Positions 12,189 through 24,982 of a DNA stretch of 64,000 nucleotides are shown in pieces. Within the stretch, counting starts at the first letter, position 1; the number at the start of each line of letters is the position of its first letter. The position numbers and the translations under genes were made by a program. This stretch comes from Panax quinquefolius (Eukaryota > Streptophyta > Magnoliopsida > Apiales > Araliaceae), in contig CM035168.1 of NCBI GenBank assembly GCA_020205615.1, positions 130,334,795-130,398,794 on the forward strand. The letters run 5' to 3'. The notes under the pieces were generated by a model that was not told where the DNA came from, searched no databases, and saw only the letters and a list, made by a program, of their open reading frames with translations.

Positions 12189-14884
12189 GCCCATTTCTAA
12201 AACCCCATATCGAATGGCTCTATTGAACTTGAGGAGTTAAAGGTCCAACTACGAGAATTGTTGGACATCGGTTTCATTAAATCTAGCACATCTCCTTGGG
12301 GTGTGCTCTGTTTTATTTATAAAGAAGAAAGACGGGAGTATGCGACTTTGTATTGACTATCGGGGAATTGAACCATGTCACCATCGAGAATAGGTATCCT
12401 CTACCTCGTATTGATGACTTGTTTGACCGATTGCAAATGGCACAATTCTTTTCAAAAAATCGATCTTAGATTACGGATATCATCACCAAGATTAGGCGAG
12501 GATATTCAAAGACGCCTTTAGAACTTCGATGCGGGCATTATGAATTCTTAGTCATGTCTTTCGGATGACTAATGCTCCTAACTGACTTTCATGGATATGA
12601 TGAACCGAGTATTCAAGGAATATTTGGATCGGTTTGTTGTTGTCTTTATTGATGACATCCTTATATATTCCAAAACAAAGGCTTCGTGAAAACAAACTAT
12701 ATGCCAAATTAAAGAAATGCGAGTTACGGCTTGAGAAGTAGCATTCCTTGGGCACGTGGTGTCGAAAACATGGAGTATCTGTTGATCCGGTAAAGATTGA
12801 AGCAATACAAAGTTGAGCAACCAAAGTCGGTGGATCCGTCACGTAGCTTTTGGGCTTAATTTGGTTATTATCGGAGATTCGTGGAGGGTTTTCTCGAATC
12901 GCTACTCCATTAACTCAATAACTTCGGAAGGATACAAAATTCGTTTGGAGTGAAGAATCGAGAAAAAAGTTTCCAAGAGCTTAAGAGGAGACTTATTTCT
13001 AGACTGTTCTAACAATACCATCCGGTTCGGATGGATTTGTTATCTGTGATGCTTGAGCGCAAAGGGTTAGGATGTGTTCTCATGCAACGTGGGAAAGTCA
13101 TAGCCTATGCCTCGCGACAACTTAAAAGAGTATGAGAGGAATTATCCTACTCATGATCTAGAGTTAGCGTGAATCGTTTTCGCTAAAGATATGGAGCACT
13201 ATTTATATGGGGAGAAAGTGGAGATATATTCGGACCATAAAAAGCCTTAAATATTTCTTCACTCAAAAGAACTCAACATGCGGCGGATGACGTTGGCTCG
13301 AGCTATTGAAAGACTACGACCACACTATTCAATACCATCCCGGAAGCGAACGTGGTAATTTGACGCGTTGAGTAGAAGATCATATCACGAGGAACGAGTG
13401 CGATGATGTCAAGTATCTGCGTAGAACCAACTTTAATAGAAAAAGTTAAGGTTGCTTCGAGCCACCGGCCCGGAATGATGCGTTATGAAGAAGAAAGTAC
13501 AAGAAGGAGCTATTCCTAAGCGAGAATTGATGAAGAAGGAATACTTGAGTCCACTCTGACTTTGTGTGTTCTAACGACTCGATTTGAAGTACAAGATTAT
13601 GATGGAGGCACACAATACACCATTTGCAATCCATCCCGGAAGTACTTACTGATGTATCGTGATCTTCGACATACATTTTGGTGAAACAATATGAAGAGAG
13701 AGATTGCAAAATTTATCTCAATGTGTTTAACTTGTCAACGTGTAAAAGTGAGCATCTAGTACCTAAGGGTCCGTTGCAACCACTTGAGATTCCTAAATGG
13801 AAGTGGGAACACATTACCATGGATTTTATTCTTTGGTCTTCCTACGGTTTCTCGAGGCATCAATCTTATTTGGGTTATTGTTGATAGATTAACCAAGTCT
13901 GCTTTATATCTTTTGCCGTCACGGAGACTTATTCACTTGAGCGTCTTCTTTAGTATGTGACGTGAATGAGATTGTGAGGTTGCATGGCATGCTGTATCCA
14001 TAGTTTGGATCGTGACCCAAGATTCACTTCAAGATTTTGGGTTAGCTTGCAAAAAAGCTATGGGCGCAGTTCTTATTTATTCGATTCGGCATACCATCCT
14101 CAAACGGAGACGACAATCGAAAAGGACTATTCAAACTCTTGAAGATTTATTAAGACTCATGTCACGGACTTCAAGGCGGTTGGGATAAGTATTTACCATT
14201 GGTAGAATTCTCCTACAACAACGATTATCGAGCAAGTATAGGTGTGGCTCCATTTGAAGCATTATATGGACGAAAGTGTCTCTCTCCCAGATATTGGGAC
14301 GAGGTGGGTGAAGCGACATTGTTAGGACCCGAGTTAATACGTATGACTCTGAAAAAGATCCAAATGATTCGACAACATATACAAACGGCACAAGATCGAC
14401 AAAAAAGAGTTATGCGGATCTTCATCGAAAGGACGTGGAATTTAGTGTAGGGGATCATGTATTGTTGCGAGTTGCTCCATGGAAGGGAGTTACAAGATTT
14501 GGGAAGAGAGAAAGCTCGATCCACGATTTATTGGTCCATTTCAAATTCTTGACCGAGTAGAAATGTAGCCTATAAACTCGCGTTACCTCTCGAGTATGTC
14601 TCGTGTTCATAATGTGTTTCACATATCATATTTCAGAAATATGTGAAAGACCCAAACCACGTTATTGAGTTAGAACCGAACGAGATAATAGAAGACTTAA
14701 TGTATGAGGAGGTACCACAAGATCTTAGATAGGAAGGAGCATGTCCTACACGCCATGAAAGGTCATACCACAAGTTAAAGTTTTGTGGAGGAATCATGCT
14801 ATAGAGGAAATGACACAGGAATTGGAAACGGAAATGAAAGCGAGGTATCCTCACCTTTTGAAACACACAGTACATCGTCAATTT
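12189..14884 (+). pseudogene. pol C-terminal part: RT, RNase H, integrase, chromodomain-like end, frameshifted
   Basis: Recognisable domains in order. RT (12189-12850) has the PISKTPYRMA start, LCIDYR, and the active-site box [13 protein letters not shown] near 12640. RNase H (about 13020-13390) has ICDA, LGCVLMQRGKVIAYASRQL and EIYSDHK. Integrase (about 13640-14540) has an HHCC finger remnant with CLTCQR, the catalytic core around TMDFI, and VEFSYNNDYRASIGVAPFEALYGRKC. A chromodomain-like tail (14640-14885) has YEEVPQ, ILDRKEHV and a KARYPHL-type end. This order and tail are typical of chromoviruses. Frames change at least a dozen times, so no polyprotein is made as read. Confidence 0.85.
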
Positions 14885-14900
14885 CGAGGACGAAATTTCA

Positions 14901-14914
14901 TAAGGAGGGGAGGT
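14901..14914 (+). other. Polypurine tract
   Basis: TAAGGAGGGGAGGT immediately before the 3' LTR. It is the plus-strand primer site, preceded by CGAGGACGAAATTTC, the usual chromovirus gene end. Confidence 0.8.
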
Positions 14915-17617
14915 TGTAAGACCCCAACTTATTAATGAAATTTAATTTTCTCTATTTATTATTTTGAAATAGTAAGGGTTGATTTGATTAATGTGGATAG
15001 TTAAGGGTAAAATACGCAAATACTTGAAAATAAGCAAGTGGTTATAAAATATTCATTGTTGTTTGGGGAATATTCGTTTGGTGTCGTGGAATATTAAATG
15101 CTTTGTCGGGAATATTAAATGCACCAGTAGCGACCATGTGTGGGCCCATAACGGAAAGTGATTGGATGAAGAAAAACGACAAATATAAGTTGTTTAAAAA
15201 TAACAAATAGAAGTAGTTATTCAAGTTAATCTTGTTAAAATACTCTGGTTAAAACACAAGAAGATTACCAGATTGCACGATTATTTATTGATTCTTACGT
15301 AAAGAAGGCACTATTCAATAATGGTTACGATAATTCTTTATTCGATATTTTATTGATTTAATAATTCTTTGCGTTGATATTTTATATTCTTGTTGTTTTT
15401 GATAATTGTCATTACACGATTATTTTTCATTATCGAAGAAATAATTCATATTATCTTAATAATATTATTAGATAACATTATTGGCAATGTCTAGAAAGTT
15501 ACATCTAAGGAGAGGTTTGGTCACCTAATTGCTTGGCCAAGATGAAGGAGAAATTCTTATTGGAAAGCCCCCCTCTTCCTCTGAACTGCACAGTTGTCAA
15601 TATTGTGGTTACGTAATATTATTTATGAATAATTAATTATTGATTCATATGATGAGAAAATATTGATTTTATGTAGATATAGATGGAGAAAATTTTAATG
15701 TGACAATTGTTGAAAATTGAAATTTTATCTTTTTCGATAAAATAATTCATTTAAATATATTATTATATTTTAATAATATAATAATGGTGATATTTTTACA
15801 AAGAATGTGGGATATATGAGTATACAAGGAGGAAGAGTATTTTTGTTGCAATAAATGTTTAAAACATGTTAAACATGCTCGGTGGACCCCATTTATTGAT
15901 TTGAAATTTGATTATAAACGTAAAATCGCCTGCTTTATAGATTTCGGTCAATTTCTATTTGGAATTTGGAAAACCTTTCTTCTGCAAAGTTGTAGAGAAT
16001 TGAATTTCCTATAAAAACTCATGAGATTCGAATTTTCTGATGAAAGGGCTATTTATTATGAATTATTGAAGTTAGAAGTTCAAATAATTGATTTTTTTGG
16101 AAGTTTAAAATATTTAAAATTAGAAAACGTTTTTCTTACTTTTTCTAGAATGTGGCATGTGTTTGATGGCTGAAATCAGATTCTAGGCATGCGTAGGAAA
16201 TTTATATAATTATATTATTAATTTATTAAATTTTCTAACTTTGGTGTTCTAAGAATTTCCTATAAATAGGGTCTTGGGTTAGAATTGAAAATCACACCGT
16301 AAACTGAAGTTTTCTCTTTCTATATTATCGGCGTATTCTTGTGAGTATTTTGAGTATACTTTGAGTATTGTTAGACGGTCTGCAGTTCCTTGAAGACTAT
16401 ATCCCAGATTCCATTTAGAAGTCTTAATCTTTCGAGGTAAGGGATGTTATTTTCTTCTCAAATGATATTATTTCTTCAATATCATTATCTTTGAAATATT
16501 GGTTGAAACTTTTATCAAATTTGGAACTTTTTCATGTCGGGGTTACTATTCATGAGTTCTTATTCACGATTCTTATTCATGAGAGTTCTTATTCACGATT
16601 ACTATTCACGAGTACTATTAATGAAGCGTGAAGATGTTTTTTGAGAAATTTCTATCTTTTGGTGTCTGAGTTACTATTCACGATATCTGGCACTATTCAA
16701 TCAAAAAATAAAATTTCTTCTTTTTGTCCAAAATATCTATTCGGATACCAAACTTTGATTGTATCCATGTTTTGATCATTCTTGAATTTTACACCACTAT
16801 GATTATTTTTGAGGTATTTTTTGAACATGGATAAAACAAAGTACTAATCCTTAATCCTTAATCCTTGTCATTTTGTTTCACCGGATTCGTTTTTTAAAAA
16901 TATTTTTCATCATCCTCGGTCTTAAATGATGATATTATTGAATATCTTTGGCACAGTAATGCAAAGATGAATGATTTCAAGAATATCTTTGGGTCAGTAG
17001 TGCAAAAGATGAACAGTGTTTAGATGAACATGACTAATCGATGAATATCTTTGGCTGTAGTGCAAAGATGAATATTTGATTCCGGATGTATATTGATTGA
17101 TGTTACGAGGATAAAAGATAGACGATGAACTTTTAAATTCATACATAGAAGATAGTAGTTTGCATTCTCTACTTAACTCTTCTAATGAATTATTATTTCC
17201 ATGCGAATATTGATTTAAAATTTGTTATCTATTGTATTCTATTAGATTTTTCCTGTTGAAGACTAACGGTAATTTGTTGTATATTATCTTAGTCATAATA
17301 TTCTTTCTTGGGCTAGTTGAGCTCACTCTTTTCCTTTTGTTCCATTTTTCTTCTCGGGAGGCGAGAATATATAGCGAAGTACAGTCGGGGTATGGAATGA
17401 AGGTTTTAGAAAGAATTGTTTAGTAGTCCTCACCATTTTGTAAAATAATGTATCAATAAATGTGATGAGGATTTATTTGAGTATAGATATTGTCTATAAG
17501 ATAATATTTGTATTCAAACTCACAGTTTCTGATTTGTAATAATAAAGTTGTAGTTGTTTCATGCACTATGTATTTGACAACTCGTAATAGGTGATGTATA
17601 CCTATTTTGGGGCGTCA
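14915..17617 (+). repeat. 3' LTR of the complete family-1 element
   Basis: 2,703 bp, TGTAAGACCCC to GGCGTCA, followed by the target duplicate ATAAT. TATA box 16260-16269, donor-like GT 16437, minisatellite about 16548-16630, hairpin array about 16935-17080, acceptor-like AG 17360. Long AT-rich tracts match the 5' LTR exactly. Most differences are small indels at CG or CAG/CTG positions. Confidence 0.92.
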
Positions 17618-17622
17618 ATAAT

Positions 17623-19048
17623 AGAAGAATGTCACCAAGTATAGGGTAGAATCATGATATCAAAGGTTATTCCAATGTAATAATAAGAAATAGAATAACA
17701 ACAGTTCTCTTCGTGAATAATAAAGAATAACACCCCTTACTGTAAAAGAAACTGAATATAAGAATAGAAAAGTAGCAGAATACTTTTCTATAGTTTCTCT
17801 ATAATTTCTCTCTCTGGAGTTTCAGTGAATTTGTAAGAAATAATAAAAGAATGAGCTTCTATTTATAGGAGAATGGAAGTGTACTGTTTATAAACGAATT
17901 ATTTCTGCAGAATTATTTCTTCAACCAAATACAATAAAGTCAATCAACTAACCAATAAAATCACAACAAAAATTAAAATATAAGACATATATATAAACAC
18001 ATGTTTTCAATTTATATATATCAATATTATATATACACCACTTAAATTTTCTCCCCCATAACCAACATCTATCCCCCACCCACCCAATAATCAAATTCAC
18101 TACACTCTTACACATCACTATCACACTACCACTTTTCTACCATTTTCCACTCACACACCCATCACACACCCATCACTTTCACATCTCATTTTCTCCCACC
18201 ATATACTCAATACACACATATACTTCCATATGTATACTCTTCCATTTCCAAAATCATTTTCCCAACACATATGGGCCCCACATGTGGCCCCCACCTTTAA
18301 AAATTTTTTACCGATTATTTTAAAAAATGGGTAAATAGGAATCCATAAAATAAGCAGACTTAAAAAAAAAATCACCTTAATAATTTTAACAACATTTATC
18401 ATCTTTATTACAATTCACAATATTAATCGACCAGGTCGTTCCCAAGAAAGAGGGGCTTTCGATAAGGATTTTTCCTATTATAGCAATGAATTAGGTGACC
18501 AAACCTCTCCTTGGCGTAACTTCTGAACATCGTTAATATTGCGATTTATAATATTAATAACTCTGTCATTTCAATTATTGATTTAATAATATATAAAATA
18601 TCGACAATAATTGAATCAAATAACGTGAGATACTTATCAACAATTACTATAGCAATAATTGAACAAAACCGGTGACTTCTCACGTAAGCATTAATAATCA
18701 ATCTGGTGTCTTACTTATGCGACCCACGCCAGACATTGTACTTTTCTACTAAGAGTAGTTCAACAAGATGTCAACCCAGTAAAACTTCCGCCGTTATTTT
18801 CAATAGAAATATTTTTGTCGTTTTCTTAATCCGAAATGATAAATCCAGTTAAGTACAATTACACGATGATTGTCTATATACCTCGTACGGATATACTACG
18901 ACCAATCGAATATAATACAACAACTTGCATACTTTGCAAAATTTATAAATACTACCCACAATTATAACATTATATCAAATCCACACCATAATATTAAAAA
19001 ATATTTCGAGAAATTTAAATCTTTATTTATAAAATCTGGGGTCTCACA
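17623..19048 (-). repeat. Family-2 LTR (right piece), 3' LTR of a deletion derivative
   Basis: Continues the LTR interrupted at 3503. Reading on the minus strand, the LTR begins TGTGAGACCCC at 19048. It holds the shared block (about 18425-18540) and a TATA-like segment (minus, about 17860). The purine-rich sequence AAGAGAGGGAGAT just upstream of its start (19049-19062) is a polypurine tract, so this is a 3' LTR. Confidence 0.82.
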
Positions 19049-19636
19049 ATCTCCCTCTCTTGAAATTTCGCCCTCGAAATTTACGTCGACGCACCTAATA
19101 TCTTAAGCAATGAGGATACCATAGTATTTTTGTTGCAAAAGTTGTTTAAAACATGTTAAACATGTCTGTGGGCCCATTTCTTGACTGAAATTTGATTATA
19201 GCCTGTAAAATCGTCCGTATCATAAATTTCTTCTAACCAATTCTCCTCAGGTTCCTCTTCTTCCTCTTCTTCCTCTTCTTCCTCACTTTCAACTGCTACC
19301 TCTGCAACTAGCTCGGGTGCAACAATTAGTTCTTCATTCACTACGTGGATATCTCTAATTTGTTCTCCGTCGACAATCGCATTAACTCGATTAGTGATTA
19401 AAGGTGTCACAACGGTCACATTCACTCCATCAGAATATTTTCAAATTTTGCATTTCCAAACACCGCCACAACACGAGGGTTAATTAATATATCAAATATT
19501 ATCCCTATACTCGAATCGACCAATTAAATACCAAATAAACTTGGGTAGGTCATACTAGCGAAGAAATTTCCGTCTCTCCCTCCTAGTTCTTATCTCACAT
19601 CTTAGCCGGGGATCATATCCCTAAGCTCGATACTGT
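19049..19636 (-). mobile_element. Shrunken internal region of a family-2 element
   Basis: Only 588 bp separate the 3' LTR (start 19048) from the 5' LTR (end 19637). Reading right to left there is a PBS (about 19636-19625), a leader, the first part of gag, then a jump to the polypurine tract. Positions 19090-19220 resemble LTR sequence around the motif AAACATGTTAAACATGT, so that portion may be an insertion or recombination scar. RT and integrase are absent, so the element could only move with help from a related one. Confidence 0.75.
19156..19425 (-). pseudogene. gag N-terminal remnant with poly-Glu tract
   Basis: An open frame of 89 codons starting MNVTVVTPL with a run of about 11 Glu residues near codons 47-60, ending in LTR-like sequence. 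Its position directly after PBS and leader indicates the beginning of Gag. I find no other domain. The last 15 or so codons come from the fused LTR-like segment. Confidence 0.5.
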
Positions 19637-22032
19637 TGTGGCGCCCCAAAATTAGGTATACGTCACCCATCTTGGGTCGCCACTTACATGGTACATAAAT
19701 TCAAATACAACTTACTAATATAATTGTGGGTATACAATACGACATAAACTGAGTTTGAATACAAATTTTGTCTACTAGATATTATACAAACTCAAAAAGA
19801 GTCCTCATTACAAACTATTATCACACTATTTCACGAATAGTGAGGACTACTAATGCTATCCTCTGGACCATTACTTCGCTTCCCCGACTTCGTCCCAAAT
19901 ATGTTCTCATTTCAAGAGAAGAAAGTGAAAGAAAGGGTGAGCTCAACTAGCCCAAAGAAGAAATATTATGACTAAGATAATGCGAATAAATTATCATTAG
20001 CCTTCAACAAAGTTAAACCGATAAAATACAATAGACAACAAGTTTAACTGCAATGGAATAAGCAATCCATTAATGTAGTCAAGTAGAGAATAAAGTCTAC
20101 TATCTTTTAGGTTTTAAAAGGTTTTCATCAATTTTTATCACGAGACTCGACAATAAATAAACCACCACATCTAATCATCCTGTACTGCTGGCCAAGGATT
20201 TTCATCAAGTTATCAATGGTCATGACTATACCGAATCACCCCTCGGTCATAATCATACCAAAAACTATCCATCAACGCATTACACAGCCACCGAGGACTT
20301 TTGTCACATCATTTATATCAAGTCATGATTATACCGAATGATCCTCAGTCATAATCATACTAAGTTCATCTATGCACGTAAGCCAAAGATAACATAATAT
20401 AACATGAGGATGATGACAATGACATAATAATTCAATAAAACAAGTTCAAGAATTATTTAATCCATGAATTATTAACGTCCAAATTGTCAACATAATCTTT
20501 GTTTACATAGAGTAAAATTCAAGAATGATCGTAAGAATATTTTCGTGAAAAGATCTTTGGATGAAACGCAAATATCGAGGATATTCTACTAATTTCATGG
20601 AGTATAAAGTCAAAGTTTTAACCAACCGGGTATAATAAAGAATGGAATAACAAAAGAAATCACCACGCATGCGGTGCTTGGCGATAGATGCGGTTATTCC
20701 AACGAGAATAATAATAACGGAACCAGTCGGTGAAATTCACACCCGGGATGTTCCAACGTAATAATAAAGATGGAACCCATCCGGTGTAAAACACACGGAT
20801 AGGATATTCCAACAGAATGATAAAAGATTTTAACCAGTCCTGTAAAACACACGCATGAGATGTTCCAACAGAATAATAAAAAGCGGAACCCGGTCCTTGT
20901 AAACACACGTATGTGATGTTCCAAATGTAATAATAGAATAATGTCACCAAGTATAGGTAAAACGCGTATCAAAGTTATTCCAATGAATAATAAGCGAATG
21001 GAATAACATAAGGATTTCACCAAGTATAGGGTATCGCCATAGATCAAGTTATGTATAGGGTATGCCACTTTTACAGGTTATTCCAATAGAATAATAATGA
21101 ATGGAATAATAGAAGTTCTCTTCAAGAAGAAAGAATAACACCCCTTACCGTAAAAGAACCTGAATATAGAAGTAGTGAAGTAGCAAAATACTCTTCTTCT
21201 TTCTATTTTTCTCTATAGCTTCTCTCTATAATTTCTCTCTAGAGTTTCAATGAATTAAAAAGAAAATAATGAAGGAATGAGCTTATTTATAGGAAAATGG
21301 AATGCATAAGAATTAATCCATGAAACGGTCAGATTGATTTACTTAAATCGACGGTCCATATTTAAAGAAAAATCTTTTAAATAAAATATAATATATTCTA
21401 TTTATATAAAAATATTTTACTATGCAAAACACTATGCAATCTTATCGAAACCTTACTATACAAAACACTATTTAACACTACGCATAATAAAATATAATAT
21501 ATTCTATTTATAGAATAACTTTAATAAAGTATTCTATTTTATATAAAAAGATGTTTCGCTTTTATTACGTTAATAATACTGAATAAAATAAAACGTCATT
21601 ATCGCTTATAATAATTCATATTATTAATCGACAATAATGGAATCAAACCGAGTGACTTCTCACATAAACATCAATAATCAATACCGTGTATTACTACGCA
21701 ACCACACGACATCGCATTTTTTTACTACCGGTAGTTCAACAAGAACCACGGTAAAACTTCCGCCGTTATTTCAATAAAATATTTTTGTCGTTTTCTCGAT
21801 CCGACAATAATTACATTGTTAGGGGTCCACCAATGATTGAGTAGTTATACGAATATTCCCTCGCTAAACCAATAATATTCTCACCAATCGAATATAATAT
21901 AACCACTTGCATACTTTTGCAAAATTTATAAATACTACCCACAACTATAATATTATCTTAAATTCACACCATAATATTAAAAATTATTTCAACAAAATTT
22001 AAATCTTTATTGATAAAATCTGGGGTCTCACA
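19637..22032 (-). repeat. 5' LTR of the family-2 deletion derivative
   Basis: 2,396 bp. On the minus strand it runs from TGTGAGACCCC (22032) to GGGGCGCCACA (19637). It holds a tandem array at about 20684-20935 (units with ggttattcc, aataataa, ggaacc), a donor-like site ACG|GTAAGG at 21148 and a pyrimidine tract before about 19930. The roughly 120-bp block shared by the other families is missing here. The open frames at 20660-21068 are products of the repeat array. Confidence 0.85.
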
Positions 22033-23401
22033 TAATCTGTACGACCGACGTGATATTCCAAATGTAATAATAAAGAATGGAATAACAACGAAATCACCAT
22101 GCATGCGGACTTGCGTAGACAGGTTATTCCAATGTATAATAAATAACGGAACCAGTCCCGGCGTAAAACGCATGGCCTGTGGATATTCCAATGAATAATA
22201 AAGACGAGAACCCCACAGAAAACGCATGTATCGGGATATTCTAACGAGAATAATAAAGAATGGAACCAGTCCGCCAGATAACGCATGCATGTGATGTTCC
22301 AATGTAATAATAACGAATGGAATAACAACATAAATCACCAATTATAGGGTAGACCACGTATCTGAGTTATTCCAATGAATAATAAAGAATGGAATAACGA
22401 AGTTCTCTTCATGAATATAAAAAAATAATACCCCTTACCTTATAAGGAAGAATACTCTCAAGCGGTAGAGGCGGGGATATACTTGAAGAAACTTGCAGAC
22501 TGCTCAAAGCTTTCTTAAACGCTAAAAGAAATATGCTCAAGATTATAGAAGAATAATTCTCTCTACGCTTTCTCTCTAGAGTTTCATGAATTAAGTAAGA
22601 AATAACGAAGGAATGAGCTTCTATTATAGAAGAATGGATCTGAATAAGAACAATCCATGAAATCAGTCCCAGATCGATTCACTTTAAACAGACGGTCCAA
22701 ATTGGTTTACAATAAAATATAATATATTCTATTTATAATCTAATAAAACGAATAACTTTTAAAAAGATTTTACTATCTGAAACACTATGCATAATAAAAT
22801 ATAATATAATCTAATTATTATACAATAAAATGTATAACTTTATAAAAGTATTACATTTTATATAAAAAAGTTTTTACATTTTATTACATTAATAATAGTA
22901 ATAAAATAAAACTTATATATATATATAATATATATATATATATAACAATCAACAATAATTGAATCAAATAACGTGAAATACTATGCAGAAATTATCGTAG
23001 TGATAATTGAACAAAATTGAGTGACTTCTCACATAAGCATCAATAATCAATACCGGTGTACTTCTTATCGCGATCACGCCAGACATCGTTATTTTTTACT
23101 ACCGAGTAGTTCAACAAGATAACGGTAAAACTTCCGCAGATTATTTTCATAAAAATATTTTTGTCGTTTTTTCAATCCGACAATAATTCTGTTGCGGGGT
23201 CCACCAATGATTGTGCCATCGTACGAATATTCCCCGACACAAAGAATATTCCCCCACCAATTGAATAATATAACAACTTGCATACTTTGCAAAATTTATA
23301 AATATTACCCACAACTATAACATTATATTAAATCCACACCATAATATTCAAAAAAAAATCGAGAAATTTAAATCTTTATTCGTAAAATTTGGGATTTTAC
23401 A
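22033..23401 (-). repeat. Older family-2 LTR fragment
   Basis: Contains the first part of a family-2 LTR, from its start (TGTAAAATCCC at 23401) into the tandem array (about 22050-22400). It is then interrupted by the LTR that ends at 22032. The remainder should lie left of the window. Just right of 23401 the minus strand reads TTTAGTGGGAGC, which could be a polypurine tract. A run of TA repeats lies at 22915-22945. Confidence 0.75.
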
Positions 23402-23975
23402 GCTCCCACTAAATTTTTTGTGCCCTCCTTGACTCCTTCCCTTTCTCAATAATACACACCCCATCACCACTCTCTTTTTGTATAAGTGACTTTTTAAAGT
23501 AATGATAATTTTGTACTACTTATTTTATTCCTCTCTCCATGTGTAATATTTGGCTCAAAAAGTAAGTATTCTCTTCTACTTTCTTTTCTTTTTTAACTAA
23601 TATCCTGTAAAAAAATTTAGTTGTAGAAAAAAAAATAAGAAGAAAATTTTTGACTCGAAATACACTTATTTTTTATATTTTTTTTTAATTAAAACTCAAA
23701 AACACCACTTTTCTTTAAAAAAATCTCTTCTATTACAAATTTGACATTATCTCTTTTTATTTTCATTCGCTTCCTTTTCTTTTATCACCAAATTAAAACT
23801 CAAAGACAAAGACAATGTGTTAAAACTCCAAAACTATTTACTTAGTTTTCTTTATCTCGTGTGGCCTTATCCAACTCTTTTGAATTTGTTACATTTATAC
23901 CATATTGGGTTTTTAATAAAAAAATTTGTTGATAAAATAAATCATTCTAATATTTTTCTTATAAGAAAATCATGA

Positions 23976-24023
<48 letters not shown>

Positions 24024-24210
24024 CTTAATGACTAAAGTGTTGAAAAATTATATTGAATTTAGAAAAGTATATATATAGTTATAATTTTTATTCTTAATAA
24101 AAAAAAATTAAATTTGATTTACCCCATTTGAACTTTGTGGGTTGATCCGCTTTCTGCTAAAGGGGAATACAAAATATGTTAAAAAAAGGAGTGATCTTAA
24201 TATCCGGATC

Positions 24211-24243
<33 letters not shown>

Positions 24244-24982
24244 CATCCATACAGAAAGGAACAAGTGCATACTCCTTTATTTAATATATTTGCTTACCAA
24301 CTTTAGCGATGGACCGGGCGACGGTTCGGTTCATCGCGTATATCAAAGAACCATCGTCGCCGTAACATATAAACTATTTATCTGTTCTATAGCGACGGAC
24401 CAAATCGTTGTCCGATTCTTTTTCGTTGCTAAAAGGAGGTATGTAAGGTATGTTAAATAAGAGGCAAGTTTAAGATCCAGACAGTATATATATATATATA
24501 TATATAAAAATTTTTAAACATATGCCGGCTCCAAACGATTGGAACAGAAGCGTGGTGGCCCAAGTGAAATTTCTCATTTAATTTCCTAGTTATACAGCAG
24601 GGATGAACACATTAAAGCTTACCCAAACTCTAAGAAAGTCTTGAACCAGAAAGCCCAAATTATATCCTAAATAAATATCGTTTAAAGTTTTTGTATATGA
24701 ATTAAGAAAGTCATTTAATAATTAAAATATATGTAAAATTCTATTATTATCCTTTTATGGGAAGTTGAAAACTATTAATACTAAGAATGAGAATTTTTTG
24801 AGATAATAAGAGAAGGTAGAAATGATATAGAAAAGTAAATAATTTATTCTTCTAGAAAGTTGTAAACGATAAATAAATTAGAACACATTTTTTCTTCTAA
24901 AACGTCAAATGGAGGGAGTATTTACTAATAAAGGTTTGTTTCTGTCAAAAAAAAAAATGTTAGATAACATGATATACTACTT
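23402..24982. other. Intergenic, AT-rich, no gene seen
   Basis: Pyrimidine-rich, low-complexity sequence with (AT)n runs at about 23977-24020, 24212-24240 and 24485-24506. Positions 24300-24440 hold several AGCGACGG/CCGTCGC-type words, probably an eroded DNA transposon. No open frame with protein features was found. Confidence 0.6.

Larger units (their letters stand above)
3504..17617 (+). mobile_element. Complete Ty3/gypsy chromovirus-type LTR retrotransposon (family 1)
   Basis: A full structural element of 14.1 kb. Both LTRs start TGTAAGACCCC and end GGCGTCA. It is flanked by a perfect 5-bp target duplication, ATAAT, at 3499-3503 and 17618-17622. After the 5' LTR comes a primer-binding site resembling the initiator-Met tRNA complement, then gag, protease, RT, RNase H, integrase and a chromodomain-like end, a purine-rich tract and the 3' LTR. 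Gag and pol are broken by many frameshifts, and a family-3 solo LTR sits inside RT. The LTRs are identical over about the first 130 bp and then differ in clusters. The integrase C-terminus and long LTRs fit the Del/Tekay chromovirus group; the lineage call is inference. Confidence 0.93.
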
